Shown piece by piece: positions 25,302 to 34,072 of a stretch of 47,035 nt of DNA. Numbering within the stretch: position 1 is the stretch's first letter; each line of letters opens with the position of its first letter. The stretch comes from Methanomicrobia archaeon DTU008. GTDB lineage: Archaea > Thermoplasmatota > Thermoplasmata > Methanomassiliicoccales > Methanomassiliicoccaceae. The stretch lies in assembly GCA_001512965.1 (NCBI GenBank), contig LFRW01000002.1, forward strand, positions 54,129 through 101,163, written 5' to 3'. The position numbers were made by a program, and so were the translations under genes. Below the pieces are notes generated by a model. The model did not search any database. It was given only the letters and a program-made list of their open reading frames with translations, and had not been told where the DNA came from.

Positions 25302-26372
25302 ATGAAGGGACTTATCCTTGCAGGGGGCAACGGCACGAGGCTGAGGCCCCTGACCCATACTGGTCCAAAGCAGCTCATACCTATAGCCAACAAGCCGAAC
25401 ATACTATACTGCCTCGAGGACCTGAGAGATGCTGGCATCACCGACATCGGCGTGATTCTAGGTAACAACATGCCGGAAAAGGTCCGAGAGCTCCTGAAGG
25501 ACGGCTCCGATCATGGGGTACGGATAACCTACATCGAACAGGGCGACCCGAAAGGGATCGCGCATGCCGTAGGCTGCGCCGAGGAGTTCATGGCCGGTGA
25601 GCCGTTCGTCGTGTACCTTGGTGACAACATCCTGCAGGGCGGCATACGCTATATGGTGGACGAGTTCACGGCTGGCGACATAGAGGCGCTTATCGCCCTC
25701 ACGCCTGTAAGCGATCCCACCAAGTTCGGAATCGTCGAGGTTGACAGTGATGGAGGCATCGTCAGCCTGGAGGAGAAGCCGAAGCGACCAAGGAGCAACC
25801 TGGCAATGGTCGGCATCTACTTCCTCCGCAGTTCCATCTTCCCGATCATCCGTCAATTGAAACCCTCGTGGAGAAATGAGCTGGAGATCACCGACGCCAT
25901 CGCAATGCTGCACCAGAGCACGGGCAAGGTGGTGGCACGCCAGGTCAAGGGCTGGTGGAAGGACACGGGGCGTCCAGAGGACATCATACAGGCCAACCGC
26001 ATGGTGCTGGACGAGATGCGTGGAAAGGTCGAGGGAACGGTGGAAGAGGGCGCCCGCCTCGAAGGAGAGGTGACCATCGGCAGCGGAACCATCGTCAGAT
26101 CCGGTTCGGTGATCAGCGGCCCGACCATCATAGGGAGGAATTGCATCATCGGGCCTGGCTCGCGCATCGGACCGTACACGTCGATAGGGGACGAATGCCA
26201 GATCGACAACGGGGATGTTGAGGCATCCATAATCATGTCTCGCACCACCATATCCTGTGGCATGCGCATAGTCGACTCGCTCATAGGCAGCGGTTGCGTG
26301 ATCGAGTCGCAAAAGGCTGGCAAGGAAGGTCTGTGCCTGGTGCTAGGCGAGAATTCTCAAATGAAGGCCTGA
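25302..26372 (+). CDS. rfbA: Glucose-1-phosphate thymidylyltransferase, long archaeal form
   Basis: A 356-residue enzyme that makes dTDP-glucose from dTTP and glucose 1-phosphate. The N-terminal nucleotidyltransferase domain starts MKGLILAGGNGTRLRPLT, has PKQLIPIANKP with the catalytic lysine, and GDNILQGGI with the metal-binding aspartate. From about residue 245 it has a left-handed beta-helix of hexapeptide repeats (TIVRSGSVISGPTIIG and so on), typical of the long form seen in archaea and actinobacteria. It follows rfbD directly. Confidence 0.92.
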   Translation: MKGLILAGGNGTRLRPLTHTGPKQLIPIANKPNILYCLEDLRDAGITDIGVILGNNMPEKVRELLKDGSDHGVRITYIEQGDPKGIAHAVGCAEEFMAGEPFVVYLGDNILQGGIRYMVDEFTAGDIEALIALTPVSDPTKFGIVEVDSDGGIVSLEEKPKRPRSNLAMVGIYFLRSSIFPIIRQLKPSWRNELEITDAIAMLHQSTGKVVARQVKGWWKDTGRPEDIIQANRMVLDEMRGKVEGTVEEGARLEGEVTIGSGTIVRSGSVISGPTIIGRNCIIGPGSRIGPYTSIGDECQIDNGDVEASIIMSRTTISCGMRIVDSLIGSGCVIESQKAGKEGLCLVLGENSQMKA

Positions 26373-26374
26373 AG

Positions 26375-26382
26375 TTTTATAG
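26375..26382 (+). promoter_or_regulatory. TATA-like box for the Hsp20-like gene
   Basis: TTTTATAG begins 3 bases after the rfbA stop and about 45 bases before ATG 26422, leaving a leader of about 17 bases with the ribosome site GGGAGGAG. Confidence 0.4.
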
Positions 26383-26421
26383 CGAGGCCGCTCGCATCCT
26401 TCAAGCGAGGGAGGAGCGAAC

Positions 26422-26733
26422 ATGGCACGGATGAAGGATTATTACGTGATCCCCGAGCATCATATCTTCCTATCGGACGACCGCACGGAACTGGTGTTCG
26501 AACAGCACCTGCCGGACGTGAGAAGGGAACAAATGAGCGTGGAGGTCCTGGAGCAATCGATCTGTCTCGAGTTCCAGCCCGAGGACGGCGTTCCGCTCTC
26601 GCGCTGCTATGGGCTGCCATATGATGTGGTGCCTTCTGAATCGAGAGGTTCGTTCAGCGACGGCCGTCTCGAGGTCCGGGCGAAGTTGAAGGAGCCCCTT
26701 GGCTTGGGAAAGAGGCTCGATCTGATCCAATGA
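26422..26733 (+). CDS. Small Hsp20/alpha-crystallin-like protein
   Basis: A 103-residue protein whose pattern follows the alpha-crystallin fold: FEQHLPDVRREQMSVEVLEQSICLEF for the first strands, then LSRCYGLPYDVVP in place of the usual F-x-LP-x-x-VD, and FSDGRLEVRAKL for the conserved NGVLEVTL strand. It lacks long N- and C-terminal extensions and the C-terminal I-x-I motif, so it may not form large oligomers. It is probably a holdase or CS-like adaptor. It follows the rhamnose genes but has its own promoter. Confidence 0.6.
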   Translation: MARMKDYYVIPEHHIFLSDDRTELVFEQHLPDVRREQMSVEVLEQSICLEFQPEDGVPLSRCYGLPYDVVPSESRGSFSDGRLEVRAKLKEPLGLGKRLDLIQ

Positions 26734-26831
26734 CTTAGGGGGATCGATCAGCGGCCCTCTCTCCAGGCCATGGTATCCTCAGCTCGATTCTGCTACCAAG
26801 TATCAAATACTGTTAATCAAAATGATGTTGG

Positions 26832-27758
26832 ATGATCGCCCGACGTAGATGGTGGTACGTCGCAGGGCTACTACTCTCGCTCATCTCGCTGCTCGCAAGC
26901 ATCCTTGCGGACGATACGGTATCCAGTCTGGCGTTTCTCCCTGTGCTCATGATATTCCTGGGGCTGCCGCTGGTCGCCTTCATCGAGAGATCGCGCACCA
27001 TACCTTCATGGTTCGTCTTTCCGCTCGCGACCCTTCTCGGGCTCGCCGTCGCCTCCGCCGTGCTGGTGATCGTTCTGGCAATAACGTCAGGCAGCGATCA
27101 TGTGATCTTGGTGGCCTCGGGCATCGCCACCGCTCTGAACGGTCTGCAGATCGTATTGGGACCAAGGGAAGATGTCGTCCATTCAATGAAGTCCATTGCT
27201 CGGAAGGACGCAGCGGCCGCATCGGCATTCATCATATTGCTGATCCTTGTCTTGTACACCGTCGTGCAACCATTCCCCGTTCAGCAGCTCACCCAGTTCT
27301 ATCTGCTGAATGAAGAGGGGAAGACCACCAACATGCCCTATCAGGTGGTCGTCGGGGAAGACATCGAACTCACCATCGGTGTAGCCAACCATGAAGGCCG
27401 CATGGTGCAATATCATGTCCAGGTGTGGTTGGCGGAGATGGGGTCCCTCAAGGACCCGAACTCCACCCTGTCGATGTACTATATGGATGCAATCTCGTTC
27501 ACCCTCGACCACATGCCGATGCCCCTTTCCGGTCAATGGGTGCCGCAGCATGAGTTCGATTATAACCTGACGGTTCCGACGACCGGGCCGCTTAGATTGC
27601 ATCTCTTCCTCTTCTTCGATGAGGTGCCCTCGGAATTCGATGACCTCGTTCCGGGAGAGGAGTATTACGATGAAGGTTTGAAGCTCATCGAGATGGCCCG
27701 TGAACGTCGATTGCTCAGCCTCAGCATCGCGCTGAACGCCAAGGCTGCGGAGGGATGA
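26832..27758 (+). CDS. DUF1616 membrane protein
   Basis: A 308-residue archaeal DUF1616 protein. About four helices occupy residues 5-115, with a fifth at about 125-145, and the C-terminal half is an extracytoplasmic domain starting FYLLNEEGKTTNMPYQVVVGEDIELTIGVANHEG, which is the family signature. The domain looks like an immunoglobulin-type fold. The function is unknown; members often lie in glycosylation and S-layer regions. It is followed, with a gap of about 28 bases or less, by a DUF2206 gene, so they form one transcript. Confidence 0.8.
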   Translation: MIARRRWWYVAGLLLSLISLLASILADDTVSSLAFLPVLMIFLGLPLVAFIERSRTIPSWFVFPLATLLGLAVASAVLVIVLAITSGSDHVILVASGIATALNGLQIVLGPREDVVHSMKSIARKDAAAASAFIILLILVLYTVVQPFPVQQLTQFYLLNEEGKTTNMPYQVVVGEDIELTIGVANHEGRMVQYHVQVWLAEMGSLKDPNSTLSMYYMDAISFTLDHMPMPLSGQWVPQHEFDYNLTVPTTGPLRLHLFLFFDEVPSEFDDLVPGEEYYDEGLKLIEMARERRLLSLSIALNAKAAEG

Positions 27759-27786
27759 CTTGGCAGGTGAGAGCGCAGTGCAAAAC

Positions 27787-29952
27787 ATGGATGATGGGAG
27801 AAAGACAGTCGTCCCTGACTTCTTGCAGGCCAACGACTGGAGGTTCGACCGATTCGCCGCGTTAGCATTGACGCTGCAGGCGATAGTTCTGCTGCTGACA
27901 TTCCTCGACGACCATGGACTCGTACCGCTGCATGTGAGAGGCCTGTTCGCATTTCTATTCTACACCTACGTCCCAGGCTTGGTACTCCTACGCGCTCTGA
28001 GGATGCATCGCCTTGGCGGCGTTATGACGACGCTTCTCTCGGTGGCCGCAAGCGTGATCATCCTGATGTTATCGGGCTTCATATTGAACCTCATCCACAC
28101 CGAGTTCGGCGGCCCCATGCCGTTCACGACCGCCACGATGCTTGCCGGCCAGACCGTCGTTTTCCTCTTGCTGCTGGCGCTTGCGTTCGTAACAGATCGC
28201 CGCTACGGTGACGACCCGACGCTTGACATTTCCCCCTTCCTCACCGCGCCGGCGTTCGCATTGTACTCGCTGCCCCTCGTAGCCGTCCTGGCGACATATT
28301 TACTGAACGGGTGGAACTTCGCATGGCTACAGGTCATCCTACTTCTCGCCGTAGCCGCCGCCGTGCTGGCTATCGTGGTGACCCGCCTGCCTTCTCAATT
28401 GTACCCTTTGGCCGTGGCCTGCATCGCTCTCGCCGTCCTTCTCCACACCTCATTGGTGAGCCGCTTCGTGGTGGAGTGGGCTGACGTCTCCTTCGAATAC
28501 TGGAGCGCCAACAAGACCTTGATTAATGGCTATTGGGACATGGTGGAGATAGGTTGGACCGATTCTGTCCTTAGCATATCCGTTCTAGCACCGATCTATG
28601 CCCTTCTCACCGGCTTCGATCTAAACACGATCTTCAAGGTATGCTACCCCACATTGTTCGTATTCGTACCGTTGGGCATATTCTGCATAGCTCGTCCCAA
28701 ACTCGGCCTCACGGGTGCATTACTGGCCGCCTTCCTTATTATCTCTGGAAGGATGTTCTTCACGGAGTTCCTGGGACTGGGGCGGCAGATGGTGGCGGAA
28801 TTGCTTTTGATTTCGATTGCCGCCATTCTACTCCATAGGTCAGATATAAAAACGCACCGTACAGTTATGGTCTGGCTCCTAGTGTTGGGCATTGCAGTTT
28901 CACACTATGCCATTGTCGCGATCGCTTTCCCCGCTCTCGTCGCCTCGGCGATTTTGTTCATTCTAATAGATAGAAAATCAATTACCCGTAGTATTCTGGC
29001 GAAGGTGGCGAGTTATATCGCTATCGTAGTTATCCCACCGGCTCTATGGTACGGCAATGTATCAGGCTCGAAGGTTCTTGATAGAATATTGAGTAACTAT
29101 CAGATGATTCTTGATGGAGGAGGCTCTTTAAAAATCAAGGACGATTTCATCCCGACCCTATTATTTCAAGGAGATGTCTCTCTACATTCATGGTCCATCG
29201 CGGTGACCTTTCTTTTGTCATTCATACTACTGATATACGGATTGCTTCACTTCATCCTCTCGAGAAGGCCTCTGACGAGTCATGATCGAGCTTACCTTGC
29301 GCTTGTCGCACCATTTATCGCGTACACTCCGGCATTGTTCTTTTTCATGGAGGACCACCTCTTCATTAGCTGGACTCGATTCTATCACATTTGTTTATTA
29401 TTCACGGCGCCCCTGATAATATATGGAGGAGTTCAGGCATTCAATGCTATGGGTAAAACTCGATCGTCAGGAAAGATTAATAAAGCATCATTACCAACCA
29501 TGGGCGCTATACTGGTCGCATTCTTCTTGAGCAGTTCGGGGATAATCAACATCGCTGTGGGTGGCCCACAGTATATCGAATTCGACATGAACATACTTGA
29601 CGTCCCCCGGCATAGCGACGGGGCGTTCCTAGCTGCGAACTTCACGATCGATAAAGGCGCCGATGCTCCCAGTATATATGCAGATGCTAACCGCGCTTAT
29701 CTTATAGACATGCTGGGAGGGAAATTTCATCCTTTGAAAGGTGCAGAATCACCACCAATCAATCGCAAAGTGAACACACTTCACTTCTTAGCTTCAGAGA
29801 ATCTCAAAGGCATGATATGGCTGGAAAATCCGAAGAATGGTAGGATAAACAAGACCTATGTTCCGATGGGAGATGCGTTCAGCAATGAACTACTGATCAT
29901 GGACAAGGTGTATTGTAGTCAGGAATCGGAGCTATACTACAGAAAGTACTGA
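27787..29952 (+). CDS. DUF2206-like large polytopic membrane protein, second copy
   Basis: A membrane protein of 721 residues from ATG 27787 (an in-frame TTG lies at 27760). It is a paralogue of the gene at 21334, sharing the N-terminal DHGLVPL...YVPGLVLLRAL region, an NGYWDM word after the large loop, SVLAPIYALLTGFDLNTIFKVCYP against ILAPMISMFGGLDLISVYKVIYP, and SHYAIVAI. Fourteen or more helices are visible, then a soluble C-terminus. Base composition changes inside the gene: sampled lines near 28.0-28.4 kb are about 55-63% GC, those near 28.9-29.1 kb about 43-45%. Function is unknown; a GT-C-like role is possible. Confidence 0.75.
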   Translation: MDDGRKTVVPDFLQANDWRFDRFAALALTLQAIVLLLTFLDDHGLVPLHVRGLFAFLFYTYVPGLVLLRALRMHRLGGVMTTLLSVAASVIILMLSGFILNLIHTEFGGPMPFTTATMLAGQTVVFLLLLALAFVTDRRYGDDPTLDISPFLTAPAFALYSLPLVAVLATYLLNGWNFAWLQVILLLAVAAAVLAIVVTRLPSQLYPLAVACIALAVLLHTSLVSRFVVEWADVSFEYWSANKTLINGYWDMVEIGWTDSVLSISVLAPIYALLTGFDLNTIFKVCYPTLFVFVPLGIFCIARPKLGLTGALLAAFLIISGRMFFTEFLGLGRQMVAELLLISIAAILLHRSDIKTHRTVMVWLLVLGIAVSHYAIVAIAFPALVASAILFILIDRKSITRSILAKVASYIAIVVIPPALWYGNVSGSKVLDRILSNYQMILDGGGSLKIKDDFIPTLLFQGDVSLHSWSIAVTFLLSFILLIYGLLHFILSRRPLTSHDRAYLALVAPFIAYTPALFFFMEDHLFISWTRFYHICLLFTAPLIIYGGVQAFNAMGKTRSSGKINKASLPTMGAILVAFFLSSSGIINIAVGGPQYIEFDMNILDVPRHSDGAFLAANFTIDKGADAPSIYADANRAYLIDMLGGKFHPLKGAESPPINRKVNTLHFLASENLKGMIWLENPKNGRINKTYVPMGDAFSNELLIMDKVYCSQESELYYRKY

Positions 29953-30084
29953 TCACGAGTCCCCATTCGGGCAAATGATAAAATATTCAGAATAAATTCT
30001 TCATACGGCGATGTTGCGGTGATAGCATTCATCGACGATCGGGCGACCACCTGTCCTGATCGACCAATATTTTGAGGTGTATAT

Positions 30085-30459
30085 ATGACCGAACTGAACG
30101 AGATATACCGATGCGAGGTCTGTGGCAACGTGGTCGAGGTAGTCCATGCCGGAGTGGGACAACTCGTCTGCTGCGGACAGCCCATGAAGAAGATGGTGGA
30201 GAACACCGTCGACGCGTCCAAGGAGAAGCACGTGCCCGTGGTGGAGAGGACCGAGGATGGCATCCTGGTCAAGGTCGGCAGCGTACCCCACCCTATGATC
30301 GCAGAGCATTACATAGAGTGGATAGAGGTGGTAGCGAACGGCAGGATCATGCGTGCACATCTTAAGCCGGGGATGGCGCCGGAGGCGCGGTTCAAGTGCA
30401 GCGGTGATGTGTTCACAGTAAGGGAGTACTGCAACCTCCACGGCCTGTGGAAAGCATAG
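30085..30459 (+). CDS. dfx: Desulfoferrodoxin (superoxide reductase)
   Basis: A 124-residue two-domain superoxide reductase that reduces superoxide to peroxide without making oxygen, typical of anaerobes. The N-terminal desulforedoxin-type iron site has C10, C13, C29 and C30. The catalytic iron site has H49 (in EKHVPV, with K48 beside it), H69 (PHPM), H75 (EHYIEW), C116 and H119 (YCNLHG). All key residues are present. The start follows GAGGTG. A pyrimidine-rich terminator lies after it. It points to an anaerobe exposed to oxygen at times. Confidence 0.95.
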   Translation: MTELNEIYRCEVCGNVVEVVHAGVGQLVCCGQPMKKMVENTVDASKEKHVPVVERTEDGILVKVGSVPHPMIAEHYIEWIEVVANGRIMRAHLKPGMAPEARFKCSGDVFTVREYCNLHGLWKA

Positions 30460-30473
30460 GCTATTGGAGCCAC

Positions 30474-30485
30474 CTTTCTTTTTTC
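30474..30485 (+). terminator. T-rich terminator after dfx
   Basis: CTTTCTTTTTTC begins 15 bases after the stop codon, the usual form of archaeal termination signal without a hairpin. Confidence 0.45.
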
Positions 30486-30626
30486 AACATCTTACCTTCT
30501 TTCTTTCTGCCAAGTGCTGTGTCCGATCGCCGTTTGAAGCTGTCGTTGTTCTGAGATCAACCTATTCGAAATGAAATAGTATTATCTTTGATGAGAACAA
30601 AATGAATACCAACTTGGTCTGATGCG

Positions 30627-31352
30627 ATGGAGGATGCATCGGGCCTCGTGGCAGGTGATAGGATCTCGGGCCTGGCGATAGAGGCGACCGGCTTGCGCAA
30701 GACCTACATGCTTGGGAAGGTGCCCGTGGAGGTGCTGCGCGGTCTGAACATGAAAGTATCCTCAGGTGACCTTGTCGCGATAGCCGGACCATCTGGCTGC
30801 GGGAAATCCACGCTTCTCAACATCATCGGCTCGCTGGACCGCCCCTCGGATGGACGACTCACCATCGAAGGGGTGGACATGTCCAACGCCACCCGCAGAC
30901 AGGTAATGGAGATGAGGAGGCGAACAGGTTTCGTGTTCCAGTCGTTCAACCTGGTGCCAAGACTGTCCGCCCAAGAGAACGTGGAGCTCGGCATGAGCAT
31001 CTGCGGGGTCGCTCGCTCAGCGAGGAGGGCGAGGGCAAGGGAACTGCTCGATTACATGGAGCTAGGCGACCGACTGGACCATCGACCATCCGAGCTCTCT
31101 GGAGGGGAGCAGCAGAGGGTGGCGATCGCCCGCGCACTTGCAAACCGTCCCTGCCTATTGCTCATGGACGAACCGACCGGGAACCTGGACTCCAGGACCG
31201 CCCAGGAGATAATGGCGCTTGTACGGGACCTCAATCGCAAGGAGCGTTTGACCACCCTGGTCGTCACACACGACCCAAGCATCGCCGAACGGGCTGACAG
31301 GACCTTCCACATGGTCGACGGCATCATCGTCAAGGAGGCGATGAACGGTTGA
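30627..31352 (+). CDS. ABC transporter ATP-binding protein, MacB/LolD type
   Basis: A 241-residue ATPase of the MacB/LolD/FtsE group. Walker A GPSGCGKST is at 54-62, the Q loop in FVFQSFNLVPRLSAQENVELG, the signature LSGGEQQRVAIARAL, Walker B LLLMDEPTGNLD and the switch His in VVTHD are all present. These transporters use ATP to drive mechanical export rather than ordinary uptake. The stop overlaps the permease start by 4 bases (TTGA), so the two form one unit. Confidence 0.93.
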   Translation: MEDASGLVAGDRISGLAIEATGLRKTYMLGKVPVEVLRGLNMKVSSGDLVAIAGPSGCGKSTLLNIIGSLDRPSDGRLTIEGVDMSNATRRQVMEMRRRTGFVFQSFNLVPRLSAQENVELGMSICGVARSARRARARELLDYMELGDRLDHRPSELSGGEQQRVAIARALANRPCLLLMDEPTGNLDSRTAQEIMALVRDLNRKERLTTLVVTHDPSIAERADRTFHMVDGIIVKEAMNG

Positions 31353-32596
31353 GACCCCTGGACATCCTCGGCTTTTCCTTCGGCGCGGTCAGCGGTCGGA
31401 AGCTGCGGTTCGTCCTCACTTTGCTTGGAGTGATGATCGGAGTGGCCGCCATCGTGGCCCTTCTATCTCTCAGCCAGGGGCTACAGGTCTCGGTCACGGA
31501 CCAGCTGAGGTCGGGCCTGGCCACCGATACACTGATCGTCGCTCCCATGGACCCTGAAAGCGGAGCCCTACGCATCAGCGACGATGACAGGATGAAAGAC
31601 ATCGACGGTGTGACAATGGTAGCCCCGGTCATCCAAGGCATTGGCGTGATGGAGGCGGGCGACGCAACATTGGAGGTCGAGGTCGTAGGGGTCGACTTGC
31701 AGAAGTATCGATCGATATATGGGGCGATGTTCACCAGCGAGGAGGGAGAGATCCCAAGAGGTTCGGCGGACGGTGAGATGGTGATCGGTTCTGCCGTGAA
31801 AGACCCTGAGCAGGATGGCTCCTCGATAGCTCGTCCTGGAGATACCGTGGCGCTGATGGGGAGCGATCTGGCCGGGCCAATGGCCACAGATCGCTCCGAG
31901 TTCCGGATCGCCGCGACCTTGAGGGAGGTAGGTGGTATGAACATCGGCGGCCTGTCGGATTCAGCCGTATACATATCCCTTGACGACGCCGTCGATCTGT
32001 TCGGCACGAGCGATTGCACGTTCATCATCGTGCAGATGGAGGACGATGATGAGGCGACCATCGATGCCGTGACGGCGGCAATAAAGGACGCCTTCGACGA
32101 CCAGGTGAGGATATCCTCATCACGTGGGGTCCAAGACCTGGTGGACAGGGTGTTCTCCACCCTCGATCTCTTCCTGATAAGCGTGGCCAGCATATCCCTC
32201 ATGGTGGCAGGGGCAGGCATAATGAACACCATGATGATCTCGCTCATCGAGAGGAGGAAGGAGATAGGCCTCCTCAAGGCCCTTGGCATGCGCGATAGGA
32301 CGGTGCTCACAATCTTCCTTGGCGAGGCGGCCATCATCGGCATCACCGGCGGTCTGCTGGGAGCCGCCCTTGGGACGGTAGCGGCGCGTCTGGTCGCTCA
32401 GGTCTGGGGCAACATAGATCTGCCGGACGAGTTGGGGACATGGGCGAACGTCGGGATCGCCATCCAGCCTGTTATCGAACCCCCAGTTCTCATGGGAGCT
32501 GTGGTGTTCGGGCTCATGATCAGCATGATATTTGCCATATATCCTGCGTGGAGGTCATCGAGGCTGCTTCCGGTGGAGGCCTTGCGGAACGAATGA
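31349..32596 (+). CDS. ABC transporter permease, MacB/FtsX type
   Basis: A 415-residue permease with one helix near the N-terminus (LRFVLTLLGVMIGVAAIVALL), a large extracytoplasmic domain at about 45-270, and three C-terminal helices of the FtsX fold (SVASISLMVAGAGIMNTMMI, with the ERRKEIGLLKALGM coupling segment). This is the MacB arrangement. The start is TTG at 31349 within the ATPase stop region, supported by AAGGAGG upstream. The exported substrate cannot be told; peptides or lipoproteins are usual. Confidence 0.9.
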   Translation: MRPLDILGFSFGAVSGRKLRFVLTLLGVMIGVAAIVALLSLSQGLQVSVTDQLRSGLATDTLIVAPMDPESGALRISDDDRMKDIDGVTMVAPVIQGIGVMEAGDATLEVEVVGVDLQKYRSIYGAMFTSEEGEIPRGSADGEMVIGSAVKDPEQDGSSIARPGDTVALMGSDLAGPMATDRSEFRIAATLREVGGMNIGGLSDSAVYISLDDAVDLFGTSDCTFIIVQMEDDDEATIDAVTAAIKDAFDDQVRISSSRGVQDLVDRVFSTLDLFLISVASISLMVAGAGIMNTMMISLIERRKEIGLLKALGMRDRTVLTIFLGEAAIIGITGGLLGAALGTVAARLVAQVWGNIDLPDELGTWANVGIAIQPVIEPPVLMGAVVFGLMISMIFAIYPAWRSSRLLPVEALRNE

Positions 32597-32608
32597 ACCG
32601 AAAACATC

Positions 32609-32626
32609 GCATCGACCCGATGCTTT
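32609..32626 (+). terminator. Hairpin terminator after the ABC permease
   Basis: GCATCG-ACC-CGATGC followed by TTT lies 12 bases after the permease stop. It separates the ABC genes from the HdrA-MvhD-like gene. Confidence 0.4.
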
Positions 32627-32691
32627 AGACGATTCGTTCATAAGGTGTCGTTGACATTGATGTTTCGGCATTCAGCCACAGCGGTGTATCT

Positions 32692-33846
32692 ATGGAAGCG
32701 TCGAAGCCTCGGATCGGTGTGTTCTTTTGTGATTGCGGCGGAACTGTCGAAGGCTTGATAGACTTCGATGAGCTTGAGATGCATGCGGGCTCCCTGGAGG
32801 ACGTTGAACACGTGGAGAGGGACCGATTCATGTGCTCGTCCGATGCCGCATCACGAATGAGCCAACTGGCGAAGGCGCACGACCTGGACCGCCTGGTCAT
32901 CGGTGCCTGTTCCCCTCGAGTGTATGAGGAGGAGTTCAAGCGGGCCGCTGAGCTCGCGGGCATAAACCCCTACATGCTGGAGATCGCCAACCTGCGGGAG
33001 CAGGTGGCATGGGTCCACTCGTCGGACCGGGAAGGCGCGACCGCCAAGGCCAAGGATGCACTGACCATGGCCGTCGCGCGCTCCAGGCGTATGGAGCCCC
33101 AGACCAGGCCGCCAGGCGCGTACGTGATCGACGAGCGCTGCTCCGGCTGCGGCATCTGTCTCTCGACATGTCGCCATGATGCCATCGAGATGAAGGTGGA
33201 CCCCTGGACGGGAAAGCGTGTGGCAACGGTCGACCCTATCAGCTGTCTTGCCTGCGGAGCGTGCGTCGCCGCATGTCCGTCAGGGGCCATGGACATGGTG
33301 GGGTTCTCAAACGAGGAGATGACGGCGGAGATCGATACCTTCACCGAGGGACTTCTGGATTCGAAGGAGCCGTTCCCCGCCATACTGGTGTTCGCATGCA
33401 ACTGGTGCTCCTATCCCGCGGCCGATCTCGCTGGCCTCAAACGAATGCAGATGGAGCCCAAGTTCCACATCATACGCACACCATGCTCGGCCCGCGTCGA
33501 TCCGGAGTGGGTCCTCAGGGCGCTGTCGAACGGCGTCGACGGCGTCCTGGTCCTTGGAGGCAAGGATGGACAATGCCACTATGAGGGCGGAAACGTCCGC
33601 ACGCGGGATCGCATGATGCTGCTGACCAAGCTCCTCAGGCAGATCGGCTTCGATCCTCAGCGCTTCGCTATAGATTGGGTCAATCCAGATGAGGCAGCGA
33701 CGTTCCGGGACATCGTGAACGCCTTCATCGAAAGGGTTGAAAGACTTGGTCCGAACCCGCTGCGTGCACCGTCGGAGGAGGAGCGACCGACCTCCGCGCT
33801 GTTCCATGGAAGGGATGATTACGTGCATCCACCGTATCGTAGGTGA
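32692..33846 (+). CDS. HdrA N-terminal / 2x[4Fe-4S] / MvhD fusion lacking the FAD domain
   Basis: A 384-residue redox protein. Residues 1-130 match the N-terminus of heterodisulfide reductase HdrA (GVFFCDCGGTVEGLID with C13 and C15, MCSS with C48, GACSPRVYE with C73, INPYMLEIANLREQVAWVH). HdrA would next have a thioredoxin-reductase-like FAD domain; it is absent. Instead come two 4Fe-4S motifs (C150-C160 and C185-C195) and an MvhD/FlpD domain from about 229 (ACNWCSY with C236 and C239, C265, GKDGQCHYEGGN). MvhD passes electrons to HdrA in methanogens. It is probably a soluble electron-transfer adaptor. No hydrogenase or HdrBC genes are nearby. Confidence 0.82.
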   Translation: MEASKPRIGVFFCDCGGTVEGLIDFDELEMHAGSLEDVEHVERDRFMCSSDAASRMSQLAKAHDLDRLVIGACSPRVYEEEFKRAAELAGINPYMLEIANLREQVAWVHSSDREGATAKAKDALTMAVARSRRMEPQTRPPGAYVIDERCSGCGICLSTCRHDAIEMKVDPWTGKRVATVDPISCLACGACVAACPSGAMDMVGFSNEEMTAEIDTFTEGLLDSKEPFPAILVFACNWCSYPAADLAGLKRMQMEPKFHIIRTPCSARVDPEWVLRALSNGVDGVLVLGGKDGQCHYEGGNVRTRDRMMLLTKLLRQIGFDPQRFAIDWVNPDEAATFRDIVNAFIERVERLGPNPLRAPSEEERPTSALFHGRDDYVHPPYRR

Positions 33847-33965
33847 TCATCCTGCCCTGAGCTGGAAAGCTAGACTCGATTTTAATCTCAAGAATCGATA
33901 AAAAAATTATTCGAGGCATCTTTATATTAAACCTCGCTACTTCTGCAGTCCGAATATAATTGACG

Positions 33966-33988
33966 CTATAATCTTAATTCTAAGAATT
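33966..33988 (+). promoter_or_regulatory. TATA-like box and small palindrome before the LicD operon
   Basis: CTATAATC at 33966-33973 is the best TATA-like box, followed by the palindrome AATTC-TAA-GAATT at 33976-33988, which would sit between the box and the start of transcription. Other AT-rich candidates exist at 33921-33930, so the choice is uncertain. Confidence 0.35.
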
Positions 33989-34072
33989 GAAAGAAGCGAA
34001 GATCAAGGGATGCTTTATCATGACAGAGTTCATTTTCGGGCGTGTAGCTCATTTACAATGAAGGCCGTTATC

